In this document: one piece after another, positions 1-9,371 of the stretch
Layout: each line of letters begins with the position of its first letter
How positions within the stretch are numbered: position 1 is the first letter of the stretch
NCBI RefSeq assembly: GCF_014333525.1
Contig: NZ_JACSCX010000003.1
Location: 496,001 to 560,000 of the forward strand
DNA length: 64,000 bases
Reading direction: 5' to 3'
Source: Hymenobacter puniceus
Lineage (GTDB): Bacteria > Bacteroidota > Bacteroidia > Cytophagales > Hymenobacteraceae
The notes under the pieces: model-generated
What the model saw: only the letters and a program-made list of their open reading frames with translations
Database searches by the model: none
Told to the model about the DNA's origin: nothing
Position numbers and translations under genes: made by a program

Positions 1-2
1 CG

Positions 3-155
3 GAAAACTTCTTCGGCCACGATACCTATGTGGGCGGCTACAACGTGGACGCCACCAACTCCGACACCGGCGGCAGCGGCTTCTCGGTGGGTACCGACTA
101 CGGCGGACTGCCCCTGACCAAATCAATGACTGTGGGCCTCAACCTTACTTTCTAG
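3..155 (+). CDS. C-terminal end of SusC/RagA-type TonB-dependent outer membrane transporter (partial)
   Basis: The reading frame is open from the window edge to a TAG at 153-155 and gives the last 50 residues of a protein. They end in TKSMTVGLNLTF, a terminal beta strand closing on phenylalanine, as expected for an outer membrane beta barrel and typical of SusC C-termini. Twenty-one bases after the stop begins a SusD-family lipoprotein, which by established Bacteroidota gene order makes this the SusC partner. SusC forms the TonB-driven barrel that imports oligosaccharides delivered by SusD. The rest of the protein, including plug and CarboxypepD-like domains, lies outside the window. The assignment rests mainly on context. 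Confidence 0.8.
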   Translation, partial: ENFFGHDTYVGGYNVDATNSDTGGSGFSVGTDYGGLPLTKSMTVGLNLTF

Positions 156-176
156 CCGGCTGGCTGCTCTGATACC

Positions 177-1709
177 ATGAAAAAGACCTTCCTCTCGCTG
201 CTGGCTGCCAGTGTACTTGTGCTGAGCGCCTGCGAAAAAGACCTCGACCAGGCTCCGATTTCCAGCGGCTCGGTCCCGACTTTCTACCGCACGGCCGACG
301 ACTTCACGCAGGCCATCAACTCGGTGTACAGCAACCTGCGCGACTACCCCGACCGGCAGCTGACCATGTCGGAAACCCGCTCCGACAACATTTACGGCGT
401 GAGCACCCAGGGCATCCGCACCTGGGAGCCCATCAACAACTTCTCTACTACCATTGCCTCCAACGAGTACCCGGCTGACACCTGGACCACCGACTACGTG
501 GGCGTGTTCCGGGCCAACATCGTGCTCGACCAGCTCTCCAAGAATGGCACGGTCCTGACCGACACCGACCGCACCCGCATCGAGGGCGAGGCCAAGTTTC
601 TGCGGGCCCTGTTTTACTTCGATTTGGTGCGCTACTTCGGGAAAGTGCCGCTGATTGACCGGCCGCTGGAGCCGCAGGAGGTGCTGAAGATTCCGCGCAC
701 GCCGGTGGCGGAGGTGTATAACCTGATTATTGCCGATTTGCAGGACGCCGCCACCAAGTTGCCCGACACCCATACTGCCGCTAACCTAGGTCGCGCCACC
801 AACAACGCCGCCAAAAGCCTGCTGGCACTGGTGTACCTCACTCGCTCCGGCCCGACGTACGGCATCCAGGGCCCCGGCCTCGGCACCAGCGACTACGACG
901 CGGCCATCACGCTGCTCGACCAAGTAATTGCCAGCGGCAAATACCAGCTCATCACGGCGGCTGGCACTGCGGCCAGCCCCTACGCCAACGTGTTTTCCTA
1001 TACCAACGAAAACAACCGGGAAGTTATCTTCGATGTGCAGTACGTAAGCGGCGGCACCGGTATTGGCGGCTCATTTCCCTCGATTCTGCTCACCAACAAC
1101 TACTTCCAGTCGATTGGGGCCGGCACCGGCTTCGGCACCGGCGACGAACTGCGCCCACCGTCTGACAACCTGGTAGCCAGCTACGCCACCGCCGATACCC
1201 GCAAGGCAGCTACGTTGCAGGTGGGCTTCACGACCACCACCACGCCGGTGGCCGTGGAAACCCGTCCAGCTTTCAAAAAATACGTGAACGGTGCACTGCG
1301 CGGCACATCCCGCACCGACTGGCCCATCAACTTCATTGTGATGCGCTACGCCGACGTGCTGCTGCTCAAGGCCGAAGCCCTCATTCGCAAAGGCGGTACT
1401 TCGGCCGTGGCCGACGGACTGGTGAAGCAGGTGCGCGACCGGGCCGGCCTGACGGCCTCGCCGCTGACCGGCGTGACGCTGGCGCAGTTGATGGAAGAGC
1501 GCCGCCGCGAGTTTGCCGGTGAGGGCCTGCGGTGGCACGATTTGGTCCGTTCGGGCCAGCTTGTGACTATTATGAACAACTGGGCCAGCACCGAGGACAC
1601 CCGCAACCGGATCCGCAAGCCCATCGTGGCCAACGACATCCTGTATCCGGTACCGCAAAATGAGCTGGCGGCTTCGTCGTATCTCTACGAGCAAAACCCT
1701 GGCTACTAA
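177..1709 (+). CDS. RagB/SusD family nutrient-uptake outer membrane lipoprotein
   Basis: A 510-residue protein with a lipoprotein signal ending in lipobox LSAC, lipidated Cys at residue 19. SusD-family hallmarks are visible: an N-terminal segment with PISSGSVPTFYRTADDF, a helical TPR-like core (ARFLRAL-type segment EAKFLRALFYFDLVRYFG), and the characteristic C-terminus with ERRREFAGEGLRWHDLVR followed by YPVPQNEL. SusD proteins cap the SusC barrel at the cell surface and bind the glycan. The gene follows susC by 21 bp and precedes secreted glycosidases, so the likely ligand is a pectic oligosaccharide; that substrate is inferred from the neighbours only. Length is normal for the family. Confidence 0.96.
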   Translation: MKKTFLSLLAASVLVLSACEKDLDQAPISSGSVPTFYRTADDFTQAINSVYSNLRDYPDRQLTMSETRSDNIYGVSTQGIRTWEPINNFSTTIASNEYPADTWTTDYVGVFRANIVLDQLSKNGTVLTDTDRTRIEGEAKFLRALFYFDLVRYFGKVPLIDRPLEPQEVLKIPRTPVAEVYNLIIADLQDAATKLPDTHTAANLGRATNNAAKSLLALVYLTRSGPTYGIQGPGLGTSDYDAAITLLDQVIASGKYQLITAAGTAASPYANVFSYTNENNREVIFDVQYVSGGTGIGGSFPSILLTNNYFQSIGAGTGFGTGDELRPPSDNLVASYATADTRKAATLQVGFTTTTTPVAVETRPAFKKYVNGALRGTSRTDWPINFIVMRYADVLLLKAEALIRKGGTSAVADGLVKQVRDRAGLTASPLTGVTLAQLMEERRREFAGEGLRWHDLVRSGQLVTIMNNWASTEDTRNRIRKPIVANDILYPVPQNELAASSYLYEQNPGY

Positions 1710-1793
1710 CCTGACCTCCAACTAACGGCCTCGGCCTGGGCGCTTTCGCACGGTTGCGGAGGGGTTCAGGCCGAATCTGTTACTGCGCCCCGC

Positions 1794-4700
1794 ATGATTC
1801 TATCTGCTTCGTCTTTTCCTGCTGCTGTGCGATGCGTACGTCGGGCTTTGCTGCTCGGCGGCGTGGTGGCGGGCGGGCTGTGCCCTGAGCCCGTTCAGGC
1901 CCAGCAGGCCAACCCCGCCGCGCCGCTTTGGCACAACGAGGCCCGCACCCTGCGCTACCGCCCCGACGGCCCGGACTTCGTGATTCAGAATGGCAGCAAG
2001 CGGTTCACGCGCGCCCTGTATGGCACCAACACCGCCTTCCGCGTGGAAGCCGGCGACCTGCCGGAGTTTGCGCTCTACCTGCCCGGCATGGGCGGCAACC
2101 TGAAGTTCGGGCTGCTAGCCGGCGGGCACAGCAAGTGGCTGATCAAGGCTGAAAGCATTGAGGCCCGCTACCGGCCCGGCGCCATGCGCTACCGCCTTCA
2201 AGACCCGCTGCTAGGCGGCGGCACGCTGCACCTGGAGGTGCTGGCCATGGCCGATGCCGAGGGCGTGCTGGTGAAGGCGCAGTTCGAGAACGTGCCGGCC
2301 GGCCGTGTGCGGTTGCTGTGGGCGTTTGGCGGCGTCACGGGCCGCAAGTTCAGCCGCGACGGCGACATTGGGGCCGACCCCGAATCCAGCTTCTATCTAA
2401 AGCCGGAATACTGCCAGGGCAACACGTTTGCGTTGAAAAACAACAGCTTCGCGCTGGAATACGGCCTGCCTGGCAAAGCCAAGCCGGGCGAGTCTGCCCC
2501 AAAAGCTGAGCGCAAAACCCTGCTGGGCGTGGTGCCGGCAACGTCCGAGATGCACGTTGCCGATGCCACGCAGCAGGAGTCGCCGCAGCAGTTGTGGGCT
2601 TCCGGGGCCTCTGCCACGCCTGCCCTGGCCGGCGCCGTGAAGGCCAAAGCAGCAGAGACGCTGTACTTCGCGGTGCAAACACCCGGCAGTGGCGCCGCGT
2701 TGCGCACTGCCGACCTGCCGGCTGCCTGGGCGAAAGCCGAAGCTGCCCGGCAGGTGTTGGCCGGCCGCATTCAGGTAACCACGCCCGACCCCTATATCAA
2801 CACGCTGGGCGGCGCGCTGGGCGTAGCTGCCGATGCCATCTGGGAAACTCCCACGTATCTGCACGGCTCGGTGGCCTGGCGCATGCGCCTCAACGGCTGG
2901 CGCGGCCCCTACGCCGCCGACGCCCTGGGCTGGCACGACCGGGCCCGTACGCACTTTCGGGCCTACGCCCAGTCGCAGCTGGCCAGCCCCGCTGTGGGCG
3001 TGCTGGCCATGGACACGGCCCTGAACCTGGCCCGCTCGCAGGAAATGCTGGGCACCAGTGTCTACAGCAGCGGCTACATCAGCCGCAACCCCGGCGGCGA
3101 CTTCCGGCCCCACCACTACGACATGAACCTGGGCTACATCGACCAGCTGCTGCGCCACTTCCGCTGGACCGGCGACCTGGCGCTGGCCCGCGAGCTGTGG
3201 CCCGTGCTGACCCGCCACCTGGCCTGGGAGAAGCGCAACTTCGACGCCGACAACGACGGCCTCTACGACGCCTACGCCGCCATCTGGGCCTCCGACGCGC
3301 TGCAGTACAGCGGCGGGGCCGTCACGCACACCTCCGCCTACAACTACTGGGCAAACCGCGTGGCCGCCGAGCTGGCCGCCAAAATAGGGGAGAACCCAAC
3401 CCCGTATCAGCAGGAAGCCAACAAAATAAAGGCGGCGCTGAATGCGCAGCTGTGGCTGCCGGCGCAGGGTTGGTACGCCGAATACCAGGACGCTCTGGGC
3501 CAGCGGCAGCGCCATCCCGCCGCTGGCCTCTGGACCGTCTACCACGCCCTCGACTCGGAAGTGGCCGACCCGTTCCAGGCCTACCAGGCGCTGCGCTACG
3601 TGGACAGCGAGATTCCGCACATTCCGGTGCGCGCCGCGGGCCTGCCCGATGACGGCTACTACCTGCTTTCGACCACCAACTGGCAGCCCTACGACTGGTC
3701 CATCAACAACGTGGCGCTGGCCGAGGTGCTGCACACCACCCTGGCCAACTGGCAGGCGGGTCGGGCCGAAGAGGCCTTTAAACTCTGGAAAAGCGCCTTG
3801 CTGGAAAGCATGTACCTGGGCAGCAGCCCCGGCAACTTCCAGCAGGTGTCGTTCTACGATGCCCACCGCGGCGAGCTGTACCGCGACTTTGCCGACCCCA
3901 TCGGCATGGCGGCGCGCAGTCTGGTGGAGGGCTTGTTCGGGATTCAGCCCGATGCGCTGGCCGGCGTGCTGATGGTGCGGCCTGGCCTGCCCGCCGCCTG
4001 GCCCACCGCCGCCCTGACTACGCCCGACGTCACGTTCAACTTCCGCCGCGCTGGTCAGCAGGACACCTACACGCTCACGCCGCGCTTCGCCCAGCCGTTG
4101 CAGCTCCGGCTGCAGGTGCCGGCGCGGGCAGTGCAGGTGCAGTCCGTGACGGTGAACGGGCAGCCGGCCCAGTGGCGCAACCTGGATGCGGCGGTGGGTA
4201 CGCCGGCCATTGAAATCAGCAGCGCCCCGCAGGCGAAATACGTGGTGGAAATCCGGTGGCAGGGCGATGCGCCGGACGTGGCCGCGCCGGCTGCCCGCTA
4301 CGCGCCCGGCGAAGACTTTGCCGTGTATTTCCGCCATGCCACTATTAAGAATGTATCTGATCCTCAGCACGCCTTACTTAATGTAGCTCCGACGGCCTAT
4401 AACGGACAGTGGTTGAAAGCCCAGGTGGCTGGCCTGCCCGGCAGCCGCACAGCCTTCGTGCAGCTCCGGCAAGGCGACCTGACGTGGTGGGCACCGATCC
4501 ATCTGGAAGTGCAGCCCGCTGCTCCGGTCGCTGCAGTAGCCGCGTTGCCGGCCACCAAAAGCGAAACTGTGGACCTCACGGCCTACTTCAACGACAAGCT
4601 GACCAACATCTTCCAGCCTAACAAGTACCTGACGCCCCGGACGGCCGGCCCAACCTTGCAACTGCCCACTCAGGGCATCGGCAACTGGTGCTACCCGCTC

Positions 4701-5288
4701 ATCCAGGCCGACATCAACGATGCGGGTTTGCGCCAAGCGGCGGGTTCCGACAACGAAATCCAGACCCCCTGGGGCGCGCCCTTCCGCACGCCTGGCGCGG
4801 CCGCCGCCCCCAACGTGCTGTTCGTATCGCGCTGGGACAACTACCCCGACGCCGCCACCGTGCCGCTCAAGGGCAAGGCGCGGCACGCCTACCTGTTGAT
4901 GGCCGGCTCCACCAATCCCATGCAAAGCCAGCTCGATAACGGCGCCATCGTGGTGCAGTATACCGACGGTACGGCCGACACGCTGGCCTTGCGCAACCCC
5001 ACCAACTGGTGGCCCATTGAGCAGGATTTGTTGGACGACGGGTTTGCCTTCAGCACCGGCGCGCCGAGGCCGTACCGGCTGTATCTGCAGTTGGGGCAGC
5101 TGAGCCGGGAGGCGCCGGAGAGCTACTCCAGTATCAAGGGTTTCAGCACCCGCGCCATTGCGGGCGGGGCCGCCACCATCCTCGACATGCCGCTAAACCC
5201 CAAAAAGAAACTCAAAAGTCTCACCGTGCAGTCCCTGGCCAACGACGTGGTCATTGGCCTGCTGAGCGTGACGCTGGTGCGCCAGTAA
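1794..5288 (+). CDS. Large secreted (alpha/alpha)6-barrel glycosidase-like protein, DUF4450-like
   Basis: An 1164-residue protein with an N-terminal signal ending near VQAQQ (about residue 37). The centre (about 330-760) looks like a six-hairpin glycosidase barrel, with aromatic and acidic clusters such as RMRLNGWRGPYAADALGWHD, DADNDGLYDAYAAIWASD, and DDGYYLLSTTNWQPYDWSINN. N- and C-terminal parts look beta-rich and carry no motif I recognise. Size, secretion and PUL position resemble DUF4450-family proteins, from memory and unsearched. It lies 84 bp after susD. Its substrate is unknown; a pectin-related glycan is inferred from GH28 and GH105 nearby. Catalytic residues cannot be assigned by eye. 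Confidence 0.7.
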   Translation: MILSASSFPAAVRCVRRALLLGGVVAGGLCPEPVQAQQANPAAPLWHNEARTLRYRPDGPDFVIQNGSKRFTRALYGTNTAFRVEAGDLPEFALYLPGMGGNLKFGLLAGGHSKWLIKAESIEARYRPGAMRYRLQDPLLGGGTLHLEVLAMADAEGVLVKAQFENVPAGRVRLLWAFGGVTGRKFSRDGDIGADPESSFYLKPEYCQGNTFALKNNSFALEYGLPGKAKPGESAPKAERKTLLGVVPATSEMHVADATQQESPQQLWASGASATPALAGAVKAKAAETLYFAVQTPGSGAALRTADLPAAWAKAEAARQVLAGRIQVTTPDPYINTLGGALGVAADAIWETPTYLHGSVAWRMRLNGWRGPYAADALGWHDRARTHFRAYAQSQLASPAVGVLAMDTALNLARSQEMLGTSVYSSGYISRNPGGDFRPHHYDMNLGYIDQLLRHFRWTGDLALARELWPVLTRHLAWEKRNFDADNDGLYDAYAAIWASDALQYSGGAVTHTSAYNYWANRVAAELAAKIGENPTPYQQEANKIKAALNAQLWLPAQGWYAEYQDALGQRQRHPAAGLWTVYHALDSEVADPFQAYQALRYVDSEIPHIPVRAAGLPDDGYYLLSTTNWQPYDWSINNVALAEVLHTTLANWQAGRAEEAFKLWKSALLESMYLGSSPGNFQQVSFYDAHRGELYRDFADPIGMAARSLVEGLFGIQPDALAGVLMVRPGLPAAWPTAALTTPDVTFNFRRAGQQDTYTLTPRFAQPLQLRLQVPARAVQVQSVTVNGQPAQWRNLDAAVGTPAIEISSAPQAKYVVEIRWQGDAPDVAAPAARYAPGEDFAVYFRHATIKNVSDPQHALLNVAPTAYNGQWLKAQVAGLPGSRTAFVQLRQGDLTWWAPIHLEVQPAAPVAAVAALPATKSETVDLTAYFNDKLTNIFQPNKYLTPRTAGPTLQLPTQGIGNWCYPLIQADINDAGLRQAAGSDNEIQTPWGAPFRTPGAAAAPNVLFVSRWDNYPDAATVPLKGKARHAYLLMAGSTNPMQSQLDNGAIVVQYTDGTADTLALRNPTNWWPIEQDLLDDGFAFSTGAPRPYRLYLQLGQLSREAPESYSSIKGFSTRAIAGGAATILDMPLNPKKKLKSLTVQSLANDVVIGLLSVTLVRQ

Positions 5289-5432
5289 GCGGCCACCCGC
5301 CCGCTGGCAAAACGCGGCGCTTGGCGTCTGCGCACCCGCGCTGCCTGGGCTGGTAAGGCTACCAACATTCGCAATGCCGAGACGCCAGCTAGTGCGTCTC
5401 TACACCGTCCTCCTAAAGCCAGAATCACTTCT
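5289..5432. other. Intergenic segment with short degenerate GACGC repeat
   Basis: This 144-bp gap inside the polysaccharide locus holds GC-rich sequence with several GCGTCT/AGACGC words. A small hairpin can be formed at 5380-5399 (AGACGC, eight-base loop, GCGTCT). Similar GTAGAGACGCG words appear at 18215-18225. I see no gene or convincing promoter, so this may be a decayed copy of a dispersed repeat. Confidence 0.35.
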
Positions 5433-7574
5433 ATGCTTTCCTTTCCTCGAATCCTTTCGTTGAGTATACTGCTGGCCGGGGCGCTGCCGCTGGCGGCGCA
5501 GTCGGGCGCGCCCATTAACCGCCAGGCGGTGGTGGAGCGCCACAAGGTGCGCCTGACTTCCACCGATTCGCTGTCGGCGCTGTCGGTGGGCAACGGGGCC
5601 TTTGCCTACACCGTGGATGTCACGGGCCTGCAGACGTTTCCGGCGCACTACGAGAAGGGCGTGCCGCTGGGCACCCAGTCGGAGTGGGGCTGGCACAGCT
5701 TTCCCAACCCAAAAGGCTACCAGTTCGAGCAAAGCTTGCGCGACTACGACCTGAACGGGCGCAAGATCAGCTACGCCGTGCAGCGCAAGGAGCCCGCCAA
5801 TAAGGATGCCGTGGACTACCTGCGTGCCAACCCGCACCGGCTGCAGCTCGGCAACCTCGGCTTCGTACTCACCAAACGCAACGGCCAGCCCGCCACCATC
5901 CAGGATCTGCGCGACATCCAACAGGAGCTCAACCCCTGGACTGGTGAAATCAAGAGCCACTTCACCCTGGAAGGCACCGCCGTGGATGTGCTGACAGTGG
6001 GCCACCAGCAGCAGGACGTGGTGGCCGCGCGTGTCGAGTCGGAGTTGCTGAAAACCGGCCGCCTGCAGGTATTGCTGCGTCTGCCGTGGCCTACCGCCGG
6101 CTGGGCCGACATGGGCACCGACTACTCCCACGCCGACCAGCATAAGTCGACCCTTAGTGCCCAGACCAAGACCGGTGCGCTCGTCTCGCACCAGCTGGAC
6201 TCCACCACCTATTACGTGGCCCTGAGCTGGGCGCCAGGCGCCACGCTGGCCGCCACCAAGCCCCACGAATTCGTGCTGACGCCCGGCAAGAAAAACAAGG
6301 TGCTGGAAGTCAGCGCCCGGTTCTCGTCGCGGCCTCAGGGCGCGGTGCCGACTTTCGCGGCCACCCGCCTCAACAGCCAGCAGCAGTGGGCGGCGTTCTG
6401 GAAAAGCGGCGGCGCCGTGGACTTCGGCGGTACCACCGACCCGCGCGCCAAGGAGCTGGAGCGCCGCGTGGTGCTCTCGCAATACCTCACCAAACTCTAC
6501 AACGCCGGCTCGCAGCCACCCCAGGAAACCGGCCTGCTCACTAACAGCTGGTACGGCCGGCCGCACCTCGAAATGCACTGGTGGCACTCGGCGCACTTTG
6601 CGCTGTGGGGCCGCTCGCCGCTGCTGGAAAAAAGCCTGGTGTGGTACGCCCGCCCCGACGTGCGCGCCGAGGCTCGCAAGATTGCCCAGCGCCAGGGCTA
6701 CGAGGGTGTCCGCTGGCAGAAAATGACCGACCCCTGGGGCCAGGAAGGGCCGTCGTCGGTGGGCGCGTTCCTGATCTGGCAGCAGCCCCACATGATTTAC
6801 TTTGCCGAGGAAGCCTACCGCGCCCACCCCGACAAGGCCACGCTGACTTTGTACCAGGACCGGGTGGCCGCCACCGCCGACTTCATGGCGTCCTTCCCGT
6901 TTTATGAACAGGACAAGGGCCGCTACATATTGGGGCCGGGCGTGATTCCGGCGCAGGAGCGGTTCAAGGCCGAGCAGACCTTCAACCCCACCTTCGAGCT
7001 GGTGTACTGGCACTGGGCCCTGACCACCGCTCAGCAGTGGCGCGTCCGCCAGGGCTTGCCCCACAGCGCCAAGTACGACGACGTGCTGGCCAAGCTCTCC
7101 AAGCTGCCGCAGGCCGGTGGCGTGTACCTGGCCGCGGAGTCGGCTTCCGACTCCTACACCAACCCCGAGTTCAAGACCGACCACCCCTCGGTGCTGGCGG
7201 CGCTGGGCGTGATGCCCGCCACCGGCCAGCAGGATGCGGCCACCATGCGCCGCACGTTTGATCTGGTGTGGAAAGGCTGGAGCTGGGACAAAACCTGGGG
7301 CTGGGACTTCCCGATGACCTCCATGACGGCCACCCGCTTGGGCCTCCCCGACAAAGCCGTGGACGCCCTGCTGATGCCCGTGCGCACCAACACCTACCTG
7401 CCCAACGGCCACAACTACCAGGAAGGCCGGCTGCCCGTGTACCTGCCCGGCAACGGGGGGCTGCTGGCGGCCGTGGCCCTCATGTGCGCCGGCTACGACG
7501 GCGCGCCATCCCCCAACCCCGGCATCCCGAAGGGCTGGCAGGTGAAGTGGGAGGGACTGAGCAAGATGCCGTAA
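5433..7574 (+). CDS. Secreted glycoside hydrolase-like protein of (alpha/alpha)6 type, GH65-like
   Basis: A 713-residue protein with a clear signal peptide (cleavage after about residue 22, LAAQ). After a beta-sandwich-like N-terminal half comes a helical half with conserved-looking signatures: TGLLTNSWYGRPHLEMHWWH, WQKMTDPWGQEGPSSVGAFL, and FNPTFELVYWHWAL. The layout of a beta sandwich followed by an alpha-helical barrel, and the HLEMHWWH region, resemble GH65-related proteins. I cannot place it firmly in a CAZy family. It is collinear with susCD, GH28 and GH105, so it probably trims oligosaccharides in the periplasm. The exact bond cleaved is unknown. Confidence 0.7.
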   Translation: MLSFPRILSLSILLAGALPLAAQSGAPINRQAVVERHKVRLTSTDSLSALSVGNGAFAYTVDVTGLQTFPAHYEKGVPLGTQSEWGWHSFPNPKGYQFEQSLRDYDLNGRKISYAVQRKEPANKDAVDYLRANPHRLQLGNLGFVLTKRNGQPATIQDLRDIQQELNPWTGEIKSHFTLEGTAVDVLTVGHQQQDVVAARVESELLKTGRLQVLLRLPWPTAGWADMGTDYSHADQHKSTLSAQTKTGALVSHQLDSTTYYVALSWAPGATLAATKPHEFVLTPGKKNKVLEVSARFSSRPQGAVPTFAATRLNSQQQWAAFWKSGGAVDFGGTTDPRAKELERRVVLSQYLTKLYNAGSQPPQETGLLTNSWYGRPHLEMHWWHSAHFALWGRSPLLEKSLVWYARPDVRAEARKIAQRQGYEGVRWQKMTDPWGQEGPSSVGAFLIWQQPHMIYFAEEAYRAHPDKATLTLYQDRVAATADFMASFPFYEQDKGRYILGPGVIPAQERFKAEQTFNPTFELVYWHWALTTAQQWRVRQGLPHSAKYDDVLAKLSKLPQAGGVYLAAESASDSYTNPEFKTDHPSVLAALGVMPATGQQDAATMRRTFDLVWKGWSWDKTWGWDFPMTSMTATRLGLPDKAVDALLMPVRTNTYLPNGHNYQEGRLPVYLPGNGGLLAAVALMCAGYDGAPSPNPGIPKGWQVKWEGLSKMP

Positions 7575-7661
7575 CGGAACCCGAAGATTAGAACCTAAGA
7601 AGCTGTTTCCTAACTCACAGAAGTTGGAACCGGCCACCCAAATCAACATACGTTGCTTCTC

Positions 7662-9317
7662 ATGCTGAAATACCTGTTGCCTGTTGCGTTGCTGAGTTTT
7701 TCCGGCGCTTATGCTCAGTCCTTCGTGCCTAATCTGCCGCCGGTTCGTGCCACCAGTTTTCCCCGGGACACTGTGCGCATCACCCAGTTTGGGGCCGTGG
7801 CCGATGGCCTTACTGCCAACACCAAGGCATTCACCGACGCCATCGACGCCTGCAGCCGCAAGGGCGGGGGTGTGGTGCTGGTGCCGCGCGGCCACTGGCG
7901 CACCGGTCCGCTCACCATGCGCTCCAACGTAAACCTGCACCTGGCGGCGGGCTCCTTCGTGCAGTTCAGCAACAAGCGCGCCGATTATCAGCTGATCAAA
8001 ACCAACTGGGAGGGCCTCGACGCCGTGCGCAACCAGCCGCTCATCTACGGCCAGAACCTGGAGAACGTGGCCATCACCGGCCACGGCATCCTCGACGGGG
8101 CCGGCGAGGCGTGGTGGATGGTGCAGAAAGGCCGCACGCCCGAGGGCGAGTGGAAGAAGCTGGTGGCCTCCGGTGGCTTCCTCAACGAAAAGCAGGACCG
8201 TTGGTATCCATCGGCGCAAAGCCTGAAGGGGACCACCGTGAAGGAAGCTGGCGTGCTGACGCCCGAGAAGCCGAACGTGCAGGACTTCGCCGACCTGAAA
8301 GACTACCTGCGGCCCGACTTTCTGGTGCTTGACAATTGCAAACGGTTGCTGCTGGAAGGCGTGACGTTCCAGAACTCGCCGGCCTGGACGGTGCACCCCA
8401 TGCGCAGCCAGGACGTGACCGTGCGCAGCCTGACTGTACGCAACGGCCCCTACACTCCCAACACCGACGCCCTGGACCTGGAATCCATCAACCGCGCCCT
8501 CGTGGAGAACTGCACCTTCGACGTGGGCGACGACGCCATCTGCATCAAGAGCGGCCGCAACGAGCAGGGCCGGGCGCGGGCCATGCCCACCGAAAATGTA
8601 CTGATCCGAAACTGCACCGTGTACCGGGCGCACGGCGGCTTCGTCATCGGCTCTGAAATGTCGGGCGGGGCGCGCAACATCTACGCCCAGAACCTCACCT
8701 TCCTCGGCACCGACATTGGTATCCGGTTCAAGACCACGCGCGGCCGGGGCGGGGTGGTGGAGAACATCTTTATTGAGAACGTGGACATGAAGGACATTGG
8801 GGGCGAAGCCATCTTGTTTGACATGTACTACATGATCAAGGACCCGTCGCCGCAGGTGGCGGGTTCCAAGGAGCGGCCCGTGTCGCCGGCCAAGCCCGTG
8901 GATGAGAGTACGCCGCAGTTCCGCAAGATTGCCATCCGCAACGTCACCTGCAACGGCGCCAAAACCGCCATCCTGGTGCGCGGCCTGCCCGAAATGGCCA
9001 TCAAGGATATCAGCATCGAAAACGCCGTGCTGCAAGCCGAAAAGGGCCTGGTGTGCATCGAGGCCGACAACATCCAGCTGAAAAACGTGACGCTGCTGCC
9101 TACCAGCACCGACCCGGTGCTGGAAGTGCACAACAGCCGCAACATCACCCTCGACGGCATCAAGTACCCGGTTGGCACGGCCACGCTGCTGCGCGTGTCG
9201 GGCGCCGAAAAGGCCAAAAACGTGCGCCTGCTCAACACCGACCCCGCCCAGGCCAGGCAGCCGCTGGAGCTGGGCGAAAAGGTGTCGAAGAAGGTCGTCA
9301 CGGTGGCCAAGAAATAG
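7662..9317 (+). CDS. Glycoside hydrolase family 28 protein (polygalacturonase-like)
   Basis: Using the ATG at 7662 gives 551 residues with a signal peptide ending at AYAQ (residue 19). A TTG 9 bp upstream is in frame but less likely. The right-handed beta-helix repeat is evident. GH28 signature residues appear in order: NTD (267-269), DD in VGDDAICIKSG (290-291), a His in AHGGFVIGSE (324), and RFK (355-357). These are the two-Asp inverting catalytic centre and substrate contacts of polygalacturonases and rhamnogalacturonan hydrolases. The pairing with GH105 argues for attack on a galacturonate- or rhamnogalacturonate-containing backbone. Whether it acts in endo or exo mode cannot be read from the sequence. 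Confidence 0.93.
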   Translation: MLKYLLPVALLSFSGAYAQSFVPNLPPVRATSFPRDTVRITQFGAVADGLTANTKAFTDAIDACSRKGGGVVLVPRGHWRTGPLTMRSNVNLHLAAGSFVQFSNKRADYQLIKTNWEGLDAVRNQPLIYGQNLENVAITGHGILDGAGEAWWMVQKGRTPEGEWKKLVASGGFLNEKQDRWYPSAQSLKGTTVKEAGVLTPEKPNVQDFADLKDYLRPDFLVLDNCKRLLLEGVTFQNSPAWTVHPMRSQDVTVRSLTVRNGPYTPNTDALDLESINRALVENCTFDVGDDAICIKSGRNEQGRARAMPTENVLIRNCTVYRAHGGFVIGSEMSGGARNIYAQNLTFLGTDIGIRFKTTRGRGGVVENIFIENVDMKDIGGEAILFDMYYMIKDPSPQVAGSKERPVSPAKPVDESTPQFRKIAIRNVTCNGAKTAILVRGLPEMAIKDISIENAVLQAEKGLVCIEADNIQLKNVTLLPTSTDPVLEVHNSRNITLDGIKYPVGTATLLRVSGAEKAKNVRLLNTDPAQARQPLELGEKVSKKVVTVAKK

Positions 9318-9371
9318 GTTCCACCTGTCTGGCTGTCCTACCGCCTGGTTCTCCCTCTCTTTCCCTGCCCT

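Noticed and set aside
2397-4370. A 657-codon minus-strand open frame opposite the DUF4450-like gene
   Set aside because: Low-complexity composition with no motif; an antisense shadow of high GC third positions.
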